Positions 13,143 through 24,794 of a stretch of 64,000 nucleotides of DNA are shown one piece after another. Under the pieces are notes generated by a model. It saw only the letters and a program-made list of their open reading frames with translations. It had not been told where the DNA came from and made no database searches. Made by a program: the position numbers and the translations under genes. The DNA comes from Acephala macrosclerotiorum (lineage: Eukaryota > Ascomycota > Leotiomycetes > Helotiales > Mollisiaceae). How positions within the stretch are numbered: the stretch's first letter is position 1; every line of letters starts with the position of its first letter. Location of the stretch: NCBI GenBank assembly GCA_014904845.1, contig MU119331.1, positions 1 to 64,000 on the forward strand, written 5' to 3'.

Positions 13143-13851
13143 GATATTTTGCTTTCTGCGTATCGATTTCCTCATCTCGGCTGCTCTCCTGTATATATAG
13201 AAGAGAGAAATGCAAGAAGATCAAACGATTACAAATCCCTCCCACAATTTCTTCGCTGTGGACAACTTGACTCGTTGGGACTCGTTGCGAAGAACTTGAT
13301 AGACAGAGTTGTGAAACCAGACCTACGGACACAGTGCAACAAACGGAGAAAGAGTGCCTCGGCTTCGGTCCATGCCCGTTTTGGGATATGGGTCCGAAGC
13401 TTGGAGGAAAGCCGTCTGCGAGGACTGGGAAGATGCTCCGTGTTTGGGGTCGACTGAGACTTTTCGTTGGATTGGAGATCAAGTGTGGATTTTGGATTTT
13501 TTTGGTCGAGAATGCTGGCGAGGGGCACCGGCATGACCGAGGCATAAACGGCGCAGTTTGTTTGGGACAGACACGTAAGGCGGTGATGACGGCCGCATGT
13601 CCGCCTTGGAATAGGGGGTTGGAGGGGTTGACCTGTAAGAACGAGGGATTTTGGGTGGTCTACGCACGTATTGGTGTATGGAGTTGATGTGTCTCATTTC
13701 ATCTCATCTTGCAAAGGAGGTGGTGGTTGAGATCCTGATGTCAAGGTCGGTTAGAAGACCCAGCAATCCATCTTCCTTTTATTGTCATTTTCTGCCGCCA
13801 ATTAACTAGCATCAATCAACCCTGTATGTACAATATCTAAAGCTCTATATG
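13143..13851. other. Intergenic, reductase upstream region
   Basis: Lies between the start of the reductase and the 3' end of the MFS pseudogene, both on the minus strand. Frames of 60-146 codons occur on both strands but overlap one another and have no motifs. Presumably holds the reductase promoter and 5' UTR; I identify no specific site. Confidence 0.4.
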
Positions 13852-15584
13852 TCACAACATGTACATGAAATACGGGTTCTCCTTATCTGTTAAGTCTTGA
13901 AATGCCATCTTGTCTCTGTCAACATCATTCTTCTCAAACGCCGCTCGAAGCCTGTTCTCTCTTGCCAGAACAAAGTATAGGACAATCGACGAAACAATCG
14001 TGATGCAATAGCAAATGATCAATCCAAGCCAAAGCTCCGGGTAATGCCTTGACTTAGTCTGAGACTTGATCAACTGCGGACCAACGATGTTCCCAACGCA
14101 ATATGCCACGAATATGGTGGCTGCCATGAAGCACTTCTTCGTCTGTCCAGCAACATTCGACATCCCGATTGAGATGATCAGGGACACCACTGCCCCAAGA
14201 AACCAGTGATCGAGTAGCCGACCACAGGTGCGGCAGCTCGATGTGACCATGTGCTCTTCCAGATCAGAGCACAGCCAGCAATGACTGGAAGGCAGTTCAA
14301 CACCAGCAAGATGATTCTGATGTTTGGTATTCGCGAAGAAAGATAGCCAGTAAGCAGAATCATGATGAAGCATATTCCACCAAGCGGGAATTAGAACAAT
14401 ATTGAGTCAAGAGTCGACCATCCAAAAGTACTAACAATGAGAGGTCCAAAACCACTGATCGCCCCATTGATCGTGTACGCAGAAGCCATCATCAAGGCCA
14501 CTAGCCAGACTTTGACATCCAAAACCGCTTCTTTGACTTGTGCCATCTTGAACTTCGTGCATCTCACACCCGTCTGCCCGTATCTCAGACGCTCTGTAGC
14601 CACAACCCGCTCATTCTTCTTCAGGAACCAAGCTGAGACTGGGGAATCCGGAACGAAGAAACAAGCCACCCCAAAGAAGAACGTGGTGGATCCAGCGAGC
14701 AGGTATAAATACTGCCACCTCTTCAGCGCCCCACCCTTTATCTGCCCAAATCCATAATTCAACGCCCCACCAATAATTGTAAACAGCCCGGTAGAGGAGA
14801 ACCACCAACTCTGTCTCAAAGCCTGTTCCCTCTGTGTGTAGAATGAGCTGACAATGCACATGAAGCCCGTAGGTATGATACTCTCGACAAAGCCGAGGAA
14901 GAATCGTTGAGCGTAGAGACCACGCCAGCTTGTCACTGCTGCTGTGAGCATGCAGATTAGAGACCAGAAGCAGACCACGATTCCGAGTATACGACCCATG
15001 TTGAATCGTTGCAGGGCAAAGGTCATCGGGTAGAGGCCGGCCAGCATGCCAAAGTAGAACATTGAGGTTGCCCAGGAAAGCCGGGAGGTGTTGGTTGTGG
15101 GAGGATGGGTAGAGGTATCGACTACGGAGAGATGAAGGTCGGTGGTCATTCCGAAGAGGACGGCAGATCCTAGAATTGCCTTAGATGTGTTAGCAGATTG
15201 ATCTTCTCTGGTTTCGTTCCTACACGAAGCGAATTGGACAAGATGGAAGCTCTCAATGTCCGATTAATCTGGAACATTGCCCCTCCATCAATGTCCCATC
15301 AAAGCTCGCGCGCCTAGCTCTTCCCATTGTCCCACACCATCTCGCAGTCTCACCTTGTCATAATAAACCAATCCGTACCCCACAATCATCGTCGGAATCA
15401 AGAATAAATCAATCTTCCTCACAACCCTCCTCTCCGCCGCGGGGTCAACCGGGACGCGGTGCTCTCCCACCATCGCGATCGCAATGTCCTTGTCCTTGTC
15501 GACATCCTGGATCTGCTGAGGATCCCACGAGGCAACAGGAGCTGTAGCAGCAGATTTCTCGTCTGCCGGAGCCGGCGCGCTCAT
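13852..15584 (-). pseudogene. Dal5/allantoate-permease-type MFS transporter, broken
   Basis: Exon 1 is 15584-15354 (MSAPAPADEK to YGLVYYDK) and exon 2 starts at 15179 (AILGSAVLFGM). It resembles the anion:cation symporter (Dal5/Tna1) MFS family, with VGYGLVYYDK before TM1, a TM-rich body (SWATSMFYFGMLAGLYPM, FFLGFVESIIPTGF) and the late hallmark GQTKK..MAA..VAYCVGNIVGPQ. Two lesions: an in-frame TAA at 14393-14391, where the continuing frame FPLGGICF suggests Gln was encoded, and a one-base loss near 14193-14202 that shifts ITGFLG into the GAVVSLIIS frame. The stop would leave 339 of roughly 515 residues. Either decay or, for the indel, an assembly error; the stop is harder to dismiss. Confidence 0.8.
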
Positions 15585-17149
15585 CCTTGGGCGTTGGGAT
15601 GTGGAAGGGGGGAAGGATAGGTCCGCTCCAGAAAATTTTGAGCGGACATGATGTGACGTGATTTAGGAGATTTTCATCGTGTTACTGCGAGCCAATGGCT
15701 GCAACGCCTTACCATCCATTGACCTATTGTAGGGCGTTGTATTCTCGAGTGAGGATCCAGGAGTGTGGGTTCGGGAGAGGTACGGTACTATTTGTCGCTA
15801 CTGATTTTGACGCGTTCCTTTGTGGTCGTGATTCAGTCTGGACACAGTGAAAGGCCTCCCTTTATTACGTACCTGTATGTAACCATCATATCAAGCGATA
15901 TAAATAGGTAGCTCGATGGTTGTTGTTCTCGTCACTACCAGCTACATTGTTTCCTAGGAATGAATGGCTGTTCGTTATGCGCCATGTCCTTCCCTGCTGC
16001 CATTTTGTGCGGGTGCCAGTGCTTCCTGCCAACAGTATTCCAGCAACCTAGTCTCTCTGCTAGTCTTAAGAGTTATACCGAAGAGTGTAAAAGTGGCCAA
16101 GTACCGTTCTTGGTACAATACACAAATCTGGTCGCTGAAATCAGGGTTAGAAGCAACTTTTATGGCGTATCTCACCTATGCCTCATGGTCTACAGTCCTG
16201 ATGTCCCTTCACTGCCGCCCCAAGTTTGCTCATCCTGCTACGCGTTCACCGAGACGAATGCTCGCGACAGGATGCCATGGTGTCTGGAAGCCTTCATGAA
16301 AGGCCAGGCCGCAGCCTCACCATGCAGCTTGGCAGCCACTTCGGAAATATCCGGTCAACGTGGTAAAGCAAAGCTGTGATTTAAAAATATTATTGAACAC
16401 TGCCAAATTTACAGAGAGTGTAAGAAAGATCCAAAATAGCGAACCACAAGAGTGATGGGAGATGAGACACTTATGATGCCGTTGACGTTGAAGTCAAAAG
16501 AGGCTTCATAAAGTCAAGGAAGCTGCTCAAGAAGCATTCAGAAAGATGGAGATGGAACAAGTCGGCCTCATCTCTTTGGGAGAGCCGTCAACAGGCTTGC
16601 AGGAAGTGTCAGCGACGCTCTAGCAGATGGTGGCCGAGTCCTGGTGATGGAGTCGGATGGACGAAGACTAGAGGAAGTTTCGAAGACTTAGTTAAAGCTA
16701 ATGGATGCTATCTCTACATCATCATAACACACGCTTTTGGTCCCGAGGACATTAGCGACTTCATGAAATTAGGAGAGGCGGCGAATCCGGGGCTCCGGTC
16801 CTTCTATCGAATCTCAGTTCGCGATCCTAGCGGAAAGCTTAATTGGGAGTAGCGAACCCAAATGTTTCCTTTAGGCAACATGATTCTCGGGCAAGATGAG
16901 CCTAACGAGTATCGGTTGGTGATAAGCCCTCAAAGAATCTCGAAATTGCGGTTACAAATTGACCTTCCTATGCAGCCCATGTTTCAAAGTAAGGTACTTG
17001 GAAATCAAGGCTAGTAGGCGTCACAGCTGACACAGACAGCGACTGATATATTCGGCTTTATTACATTTTCGCCTAGTCAGCACAATGAAAGCTGTATCAT
17101 TGCAACTTCGACTAGCAAGCATCGTTCCACTGGCAACCCACAGAATCTT
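15585..17149. other. No intact gene; possible decayed 5' part of the HET gene
   Basis: 15585-15960 is the upstream region of the MFS pseudogene. Overlapping frames at 15960-16379 have no motif. From about 16540 to 17000 the plus strand gives protein-like pieces broken by stops (FMKLGEAANPGLRSFYRISV), which may be a remnant of the N-terminus of the HET pseudogene that follows. Confidence 0.3.
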
Positions 17150-19185
17150 ATGATGGCATCTGCTTGGCTTCAAGTGTGTAACGAAACTCATCCGATGTGC
17201 AAGACTTTTCGTCCACTGAAGAACAATTGGCGTCCTTCGAGGTCAATCGAGATTGGGGCTAGAGCAGGAGCAAACCCACGGCTTGTTGTTTCGAAAGACA
17301 ACGTCGGGAGCAGTAGCGTGTTATGCACTGAGCTATTGTTGGGGGACCGATCAGGCTACTGTTCTGACTCTGGAGAAATCCAAGCTTACCAAGAGAAGAT
17401 TCCGATCACTAGTCTACCAGCAACAATTCGTGATACCATACGTCTTAGTCGAGATCTAGGCTTTCATTACCTTTGGGTTGAGCCTTTTGCATCGCCAGGG
17501 ATCAAAATATGACTGGGAAGTCGGGGCTCCTCAAATGAGCGATGTCTATGGACTAGCAGCTTTGACGATTGCAGCGGTAGGAAGTTCTAGCGTACTCAAA
17601 CCCATGTCCCAACAACGAAATCCTCGACAAATACGACCCTGTTTGCTAATCGTCCAAGACCGTCTGACCTAGGGGCGTAACATCCCAAAAGGTGGAGATC
17701 ACTGGATTGTTTGTCCAAATGAGCCTGAGTCGATGGTAAGCGCTACCTTTGACAAGAATTCATTGTGCCGACCTGGATTGACCCTACAAGAGCGTATTCT
17801 ATCTCCACGAGTGCTCATGTTTGGAGAAAAGCGGATGTTCCGGTCTTGCGTAACAATAGAAGCTGCCGAAACATTCCCCAGTGGCCTTGACCCGAGATTC
17901 AGCACTCCATTGCAGGAGCTTCGGAGTCTCGCAAACCTACGCCAGCGATTCATGCGATTTCTTCACGTCAGTGCTTTGCCATCTGAGCTTTGGCAAGATA
18001 TCGTTCAGCTGTATTCGGCTACGGAACTGACGGTGGGCTCTAATAAATTAGTTGCATTGCAAGGAATTGTAACACGAATGGCCAGATACCTGAACGATCT
18101 TCCCCAACAAAACAGAAAGTGAATAAATACCTCGGTAAATACGAATACGTCGCGGGGTTATGGAAGGACAAGAACTTCCGCCAGAATCTGCTTTGGAGAA
18201 CAAGAATGGGCTCGAAGAGAAGTCGCCCGGTGGATTATCAGGCACCTTCATGGTCGTGGGCAATCGTCGATGCCGAAATTCTCCCTTGCGAAGAGTATCT
18301 GCCTTGGACTTTGAACAGACCCAAAGATATTGCCACTTAGATGCTCAAGTAGACTGCCCTTGTTCCAATAGATCAACCATTAAGACCAGTCAAGTAGAAA
18401 ATGGACATGTCGAGCTCGAGGTGTGCTGTCGGCCATGCTGTCTCTGGAGGAACGAGGATGGCAAAAACTATTTCGCTGAAGTGCAGTCAGATGCAATGAT
18501 CACGCTAGCTCGGTACTCGATTGGAGAATATTCATTTGAGACAACAAAGGCAAGGACAGTACGTCTTTCTGAATTACTAAAACCTCACGAGGAGCCCGAT
18601 CGGGTTCCTGTGACTCATTTGCCTCTTTGGGGTCCCTGGTGGCTAGGCACAGAACCGCGTCAACTTGGTAGACCAGAAAGCCTTCAATTCTCAGTTATAT
18701 GCGTGCTTGATTGCCCCGAAGAGATTCCCATGTCACAATGGATCGACGTCTACTGTGTACCACTTCTGATAGTAGAGATGGAGACGGGCCGCTATGAACT
18801 GGCAATGTGGGAAAGCTACGAAGGCTTGGTCCTAGTCCCTGTAAATGAAACAGATCTAGATCTAGAAGCGGTGCCTTCTACAAGAACCTTCAAGCAAGAA
18901 ACATTCGAAGGAGATGCTGAAACAGCACCTCGTACGTTCCGACGTATTGGAATCTTCCTTTTCACGATAAACAACAGGGATCGAGAAAATTGTGAGAATG
19001 AGCTCTTCGGCACAGAATCGGAGCCGTCCGTAATTACAGAGCAGGAAGGGAAGGGAATCATCAGCTCGCATTTTGAAAATAGTCGAAAGATCAAGATCAG
19101 GATCATTTGGGCCCTTGACATGAGGACCACAAGAGAAAGCTGTGGGCTTTGGAAATCCATCCGATATTATGATTGTAGAATCTAG
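17150..19185 (+). pseudogene. HET-domain heterokaryon incompatibility gene, multiply frameshifted
   Basis: HET landmarks occur in order but hop between all three frames. WLQVCNETHPMC and RLVVSKDN are in one frame. YALSYCWGTDQ is in the next. LPATIRDTIRLSRDLGFHYLWV is back in the first. Then come YDW...PQMSDVYGLAALTIAA, LTLQERILSPRVLMFGEKRM, and W..IVQLYSATELTVGSNKLVALQGI. YQAPSWSWAIVDAEI follows after another shift, then a long C-terminal frame to 19185. HET proteins trigger cell death when genetically different hyphae fuse. At least four shifts rule out a functional product. The C-terminal 18350-19185 frame is unbroken, so decay may be recent or uneven. Confidence 0.75.
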
Positions 19186-19459
19186 GAAATGTGTATCTCA
19201 GTGAGTATGGAACGATGTCTACATCGAGACACTACCATTAATACCATCTAGCCGGTACAAAATCCGAGACGAAGAAAAAGTGTCGCAGAAATGGGTATAA
19301 TTAAACTCCAAATCAACTAAAATTTTCTCTCGATATCAAAATCACGAACCCTCCCACCAATCATCGCATCTCAGGTCCACCTCCACAGTCAAGAACGGCT
19401 CGTAAATAACATGACCAACCTTCGTCGTCTGCCTCTTGTAACTCTCGCGAGCAATCTGC

Positions 19460-20448
19460 CTAAGCAGGAGCAGGCGATGGCACCTGGTGTTGCGCGCCAT
19501 TGCTGACATTGTTAAGTTCGACTGGAGGTTGTGTGGAGGCGGGGACTTTTTCGGTTCTGCCGGCTTCGACATCTGCTCCTGTTGAGCCAGCGGCGACGCA
19601 GTGTTTACGAAGGAAGAATCCTGCAAATCATCAGCAACCATTCCAGCCTCCAAATGATTCGAAATCTAAGAGAAAGAGAAGGTGTTTGGAGGGCTAAAGG
19701 AAGGCAATCATACCGAAAACAGTCAACGTAATAACAAAAAGCAACCAAGTAATCGCTCCAAGCGCAGCGGCAGCCTTCGTAGCAGCAATAGCGTGCGTTC
19801 CAGCAGACCAGATATCAACCTGCACGCCTGAGTCCGAAATTGCTTGATTGATGTAGTTTTCTGCCCCTTGGACGGCGTTCCAGGCAGATGCTTCTTGGGC
19901 GAGGAGGGCGAAGGCTACGAGCCAGAAGATTACGGTGCTGATTTCGAGGCTGAGGTGTACCCAATAGAGGTAGAATTCGGGGAACCAGAAGAGAGTGATG
20001 AATATCTGGTTAGGTGGTTAATCAGAAGAAGGCTTTAGAGAGAGGGGAGGGACGAACGTAGAGTAAAAACAGAATGGTCCAGGAGAAGACGAAGAAGATC
20101 ATGCCTAGTCGCACATGTTAGGAGAGCATTTGGGTATAGATGAATGTTGCATACCATAGCCAGGGAACTGCGAAGGATCGTCAGCGATGTTGTCTCCAGT
20201 CACTGAGGAAGGGAAAACTCACGTAGTCTGCTCCAAAGACAGAGGAGGCATAAGCAGCAAGAATCATGACGATGAGGACTAGAATCTATACATCATCAAT
20301 AGAACTCAAGACTTTGTCCCTGGAACTTGGGGCAGGTCCATACAAATTGAGCAATACGGATGAGAGCGACCCAGAATGGTAGCGCTGGAATGTGACTTCT
20401 TCCATCCAATCCTCTTCTCGCATACACATTCTCGTGATAGTCGACCAT
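19460..20448 (-). CDS. MARVEL-domain membrane protein, 226 aa
   Basis: Exons: 20448-20344, 20285-20223, 20167-20155 (13 nt), 20104-20058, 20005-19714 and 19620-19460, giving 681 nt in frame. The protein starts MVDYHENVYARRG, then has four hydrophobic segments: ALIRIAQFILVLIVMILAAY; GMIFFVFSWTILFLLY into IFITLFWF; LEISTVIFWLVAFALLA; and ALGAITWLLFVITLTVF. This four-helix layout with an intervening loop rich in Asn/Ala (WNAVQGAENYINQA) is typical of fungal MARVEL proteins, thought to act in membrane apposition and trafficking. The cytosolic tail (GADVEAGRTEKVPASTQPP) is short and polar. The 13-nt exon is needed to link GADY to FPGYG in frame. Confidence 0.82.
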
Positions 20449-21889
20449 ATTGAATCAAGGCGGATGTTAAGTAGTTCTCGGTGTATGAAACTTGGCAATT
20501 TATCAATCAATGACGAAATGTTTGGATTTGAGAAGGACACGGCATAAAAGTATCAAACTCGGAACAAAGAAATAAAGAGCGAGCGGCGTCTTTAAAATAC
20601 GAGATTCGGAATGGTAAACATCCAGCTTGAGATTGACAGCAGAACAAAGGACCTGCGACTCCCAAACCCTCGGATAGATTTATTTTACTCCTACCTTGTC
20701 GATATCGCCATGCAACCCGTCGGGAGGACCGTGCCTAAAATATTTTAACATGCAACCACAGAATATTAAAATTGTCAATTTACCGCCAAAAGGGTCGACC
20801 GCCTGTTGGAAAACCATTGTCGATGGCTTGAAATCGTGGCTCATTTGCAAGGGTGTTGAGGATAGGGGAGATGTGAATGTTGTTTTTTTCTGGGGTAGCA
20901 GTTGGCGAGCGAGTGAAATTGCTCGGGGATGACTAGGAGCAAACGCAGGTGTTTCGTAGGATTCGCACCTCAAAATGACAAGCACCTGACACTGGTAGAT
21001 GCTTCATGATTGGTAGAATGCCATGAGATATGTCGAATCTGCCCTGTCTTGACTACCGTCTCCCGCGCGGGACAGCCCTCATCCGTTTTCAGCCACCAAT
21101 AAATGTAATCTCATGCCAAGGGTCGTGATGACAGCCGTTCAGATAACCTTTCGATTGTTGGTCGTGCGTCTCGTTTAATCAAATACCGGCAGGTCAAGCT
21201 CCTCCGTAGCCAACTGTTGGTCTTGCCTTGGTTTGTGAGGCTCCCACTCCACAATCACCCCTAGCAGCACATGCCCAAGGTGGCTGGTAGACACGAGAAA
21301 TTCATTTGCAGGAGAGAAGCAGGCAATGAGCAACAATTCTTCGACATGATTCGTAGACTCGTATGGAGGTACAGTACAGAAGATCTGCTGTAGCACAAAC
21401 GAACCTAAGTCCCCGCATATAGTTTAGGGGAATTTGGCAGGCACAATGGTCAGACGTAATTTCAACTTCCGTGGGCTGTTCCCGTTGTGACGCTCAACTC
21501 CCTACAATAAGGCTACCAGCCCTGCGCGATAGGTACCAGCCTCTGTGCTGAGAGCTCGTTCGGCCATCAAGCTGAAAAAGAAAAAAAAGGTTGACTGCTT
21601 CCTTGCTGAAGAAAGCAATGACTTGCATACCCTGAGATCTGTTGGACGTGACATGGACTACATGTACTTGCCCCATATATTTGGGTGCGACTGTGTTGAT
21701 GAAAAGAAGAGAAAGATGGATGGATGAGCTGCGGTGAGATGAGATAATAGCAGTGATGCGCTAAGCCAGGGCCTCTAATATAGCGCCAGGCTCCTAAGCG
21801 AGAATCGGCCGACGACTCTCTTTCACCTCCATTAACGCCATCAAATAAACACTGTCGCCTCATGATAGCTCTTCGCCTCGATATTTAAA
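20449..21889. other. Intergenic, no supported gene
   Basis: Contains the upstream region of the MARVEL gene and short overlapping frames up to 101 codons (20680-20985 minus, 21567-21863 minus) without motifs. No RNA gene or repeat recognised. Confidence 0.35.
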
Positions 21890-22354
21890 TCATGGCATTA
21901 TCGCTCTTCCAATGTCTTCGCAACGCCGTTTCAGCAGCTCCAACGTTCTCCAACTCTCCTTTCGGAACTCGTTCTCCAGCATGACCCTGAAGATGGATAG
22001 CACCCATGGCACGCCTAGAACCACATGTCTCTTTAGGATAGTATGATCGCCGTCTTCTCTAAACCTCATCTGGATTTCCACGTTGAGAACAAACCCCAAG
22101 ACACGGCTTCAAAGTCATCGGCTGGCGAAACGTGACTTTGTCTGGCGAATCGAATTCCACGACTTCTCCTTTACGGATACCGGCCGGTCCGTCATCATAC
22201 GTGGTGCCGAGTCTGATCGGCTGTCAGATATCTGCGTGGTCCCTTTAAAGGCAGATGATTGTGGAAGCCATTCGGAGTACGATGCGAGGTCGGTGACAGT
22301 GTCGAACAGTGCTTGGACTGAGGCCTCGATCGCTATGGAGAGGTGGATTGCCAT
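21890..22354 (-). pseudogene. SRPBCC (polyketide-cyclase/START-like) protein, frameshifted
   Basis: Frame 1 (from 22354) reads MAIHLSIAIEASVQALFDTV then LASYSEWLPQSSAFKGTTQI. The family's next motif, PIRLGTTYDDGPAGIRKGEV then FRQPMTLKP, is in frame 2. The end LNVEIQMRF then RHVVLGVPWVLSI and ESWRTLELLKRR is in frame 3 (stop at 21890). The three pieces together give the usual length of about 150 aa for this small fungal SRPBCC family, which has a hydrophobic ligand-binding fold. Two indels, near 22230 (one base lost) and near 22100, separate them. No GT..AG intron resolves either shift, so a pseudogene or sequence error is implied. Confidence 0.72.
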
Positions 22355-24794
22355 AGGAAGCGTCAGATATCACAGCACAATGTTGAGTTGTGTTCAAAGA
22401 GATTTGTCGCTACTCTATCGGAACATATATTCAACACAGTATGCTTACGACAACTCGGTGCTCGATGTCAGGCGAGACACCACATAGACGACGTCTGCAG
22501 GACGGGCCGACCAACCAACCTATCAAAACAAGGCTTGGCTTTCTATTGACAAATACGGGATGACGGCAGGATCGTTATCTGGTGGTATGTATCTTCTGCT
22601 CGAGCATCAGCCGAGCTGAGGTGTGGGCTCGGGCAAGTCCCAGCTGACTTCAAGCCACCTGTCAGGGTATATCTTCGTTTGCGGGTGGCAGCACTTCACG
22701 CAAAGTCCTGCCAGCACAAGAGAACAACGCAAGTTTTTGGATATCGGGCTTCTTGATACATAATCTTGAGTTATACAACCTCTCGTAGCCTACCCAACTA
22801 AATGGCAAAGTCTCTAGATATGGGGACATCCTACTGGGGGACATCTTTCCCTGCACTCCTGGGGCTGCGTTCAGCACTTTGATCCACGCCGAACTGGAGT
22901 ATACTTCCCTTAGCAGGAGCAAGATTATTCTACGAATCCAACACCACAGATCCGACCATCCTCGTTGCCAAGTAGCATTCCAAATGTCTAACGAATGAGT
23001 GGTGGTGGGTTTGGGTCCTGTATTGGCCTTTTTGAGACAAGTTAGTGTTGCGCGGATTTGAATTGATTTTGCTCTCACTCCTTCTGGGAGAAGCGGATTC
23101 CTTACTTTCACGGTTGTAATCAGCCTCATCCAAGATGAGAAGGATACCTATCTCAATTCCTGCTCGTCGCGTCGTTGAAGTCCAGAGAAGGACCTTGTTC
23201 TCAGTGATCTCTGTTTCTCCTGTTAGGCACCAGCAACTATGCCGAAACAAGAGAATGAGAGGGTGTGTGGTTTAGAGGAGGAAGTTCTTCCGAATTTTCC
23301 CAGCATAGTCTCGTTCAAATGCGTCCGCCGACTTCATCAATAAGGCCTAGTCGTCCATTAGTTCTGATGGCTGGCCTATCTATTAGGTGGGATTGGCAGA
23401 TTTTGTACGTGTATAATCTGGAGGACCGGTGCCCCCAAAATCTCCCCGTAACTACGATTCAGGTCAAGCTGATCATCGCGACCAAAGTACGTCGGCCTAA
23501 TACAGCGCTGTCACATGTCACAACCAAGAGGAGCGACGTTAAACCAAAACGCCTCAAGAACTTGGCCATTGAACAGCCTCCCATACGAAACTATATCACA
23601 GCACCCTGTTACTTAGCTCAAACCCCACCATGGGTCAAATCTGAGCCCAATCTGGGCAACCCCCACGGGGTCTCAGATCTCGAAACGGCTATTACAGTCA
23701 CGTGATAATTCTAAATCTTCCATCTTCATGGTCTGCATGAAGATGGTGACGATGGAAATACTCCGAGTAAACTATTTTGAAAGCGAATATTACATCCGGA
23801 GAAGGGAACACACAGTGGTAAACTTTGTATCTTCGTCCCAAGCCCTTGGCGGCGGGAGTTGCTGCCAGGATTTAGCTTGGACGATCTCTGGCTGTGTTTG
23901 AAGATCACAAATCGGATGAAATTTCGGACTCTGCACAGTAGTCCGGGAGTACTCCGGGTGCTACAATTTATCAGGATTCTCTGCGTTCTAGGCCATTTTC
24001 TTATAGTGTTATCAAGCATGTGGGATGGAGTCATCTCGCTAGCACTCAAAAACTCCCGATCGTCAAAAAAAGCCTCAACCTTAATTCAAGACCTGACGTA
24101 CATCTCAACATTTCAGCGCAGTTTTCGTATCTTCCGCATCCAGCGATGACGACTCGATCAAGCAATGGCACTCTTAAAAAGCGCTCATAAATCTTATCCT
24201 TTCTCGCCATCTAGATCCATCTCTTGGCGTGCTAGCACCAGCCTCCCTTGGCGCGTATTGGCACTTGGCTCTGAAGTGATCTTCTTGGTGTCCTCAACCT
24301 CACCTCAACCCGCTCCACGACGCCCAAGACTACAACAAGCACAAGAGGGCCGAGTCAGCGTATCTTAGTGTGCGCGCAAACAGAGGTTTTGCGTCAGGAT
24401 AAGCTCAAAATGGGGGTCGATCGGCGCGGGACTTTAGCGCCAATATCACAAGTCCCGACGGCGACTTACTCATCCCCCCTTGGCTGCGGAGAGTGAAGCA
24501 GCAATGTAAGGTAGATTCTTCTTGAGGCTTATGTTGCAAGTGTGTGTATGCTGTGCATCGGATTTTACTTACTTACTGCACTCTGTCTCATTCACAGCCT
24601 CTTGCCAAGTGTCGGTGGCTTTCATATGTGGGTGTTGCCCGTCCCCGTCCGGTTCCGTGGAGACTGGACTATTGTGCTGGCACCATTTCATATACTTGCA
24701 TGTAGATTTCGGCGATTGACTCGCTTACTTCTTTTTACATCGTTATTCTTACTCATAGAAAGATTTCTTTGTTCTTCAGGGTATAGTTCTCAAA
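22355..24794. other. Long intergenic stretch, no supported gene
   Basis: Frames of 60-155 codons on both strands overlap each other heavily and carry no recognised motif (for example 22662-23129 minus, 23265-23705 plus, 23726-24049 minus). It may include old decayed genes, but nothing nameable. The last few hundred bases should contain the promoter of the four-TM gene starting at 24795. Confidence 0.35.

Noticed and set aside
15960..16379. 139-codon plus-strand frame
   Set aside because: Overlapped by another plus frame and a minus frame of similar quality; no motif and no gene context.
22662..23250. Two minus-strand frames of 106-155 codons
   Set aside because: Overlap each other in different frames and show no family motif.
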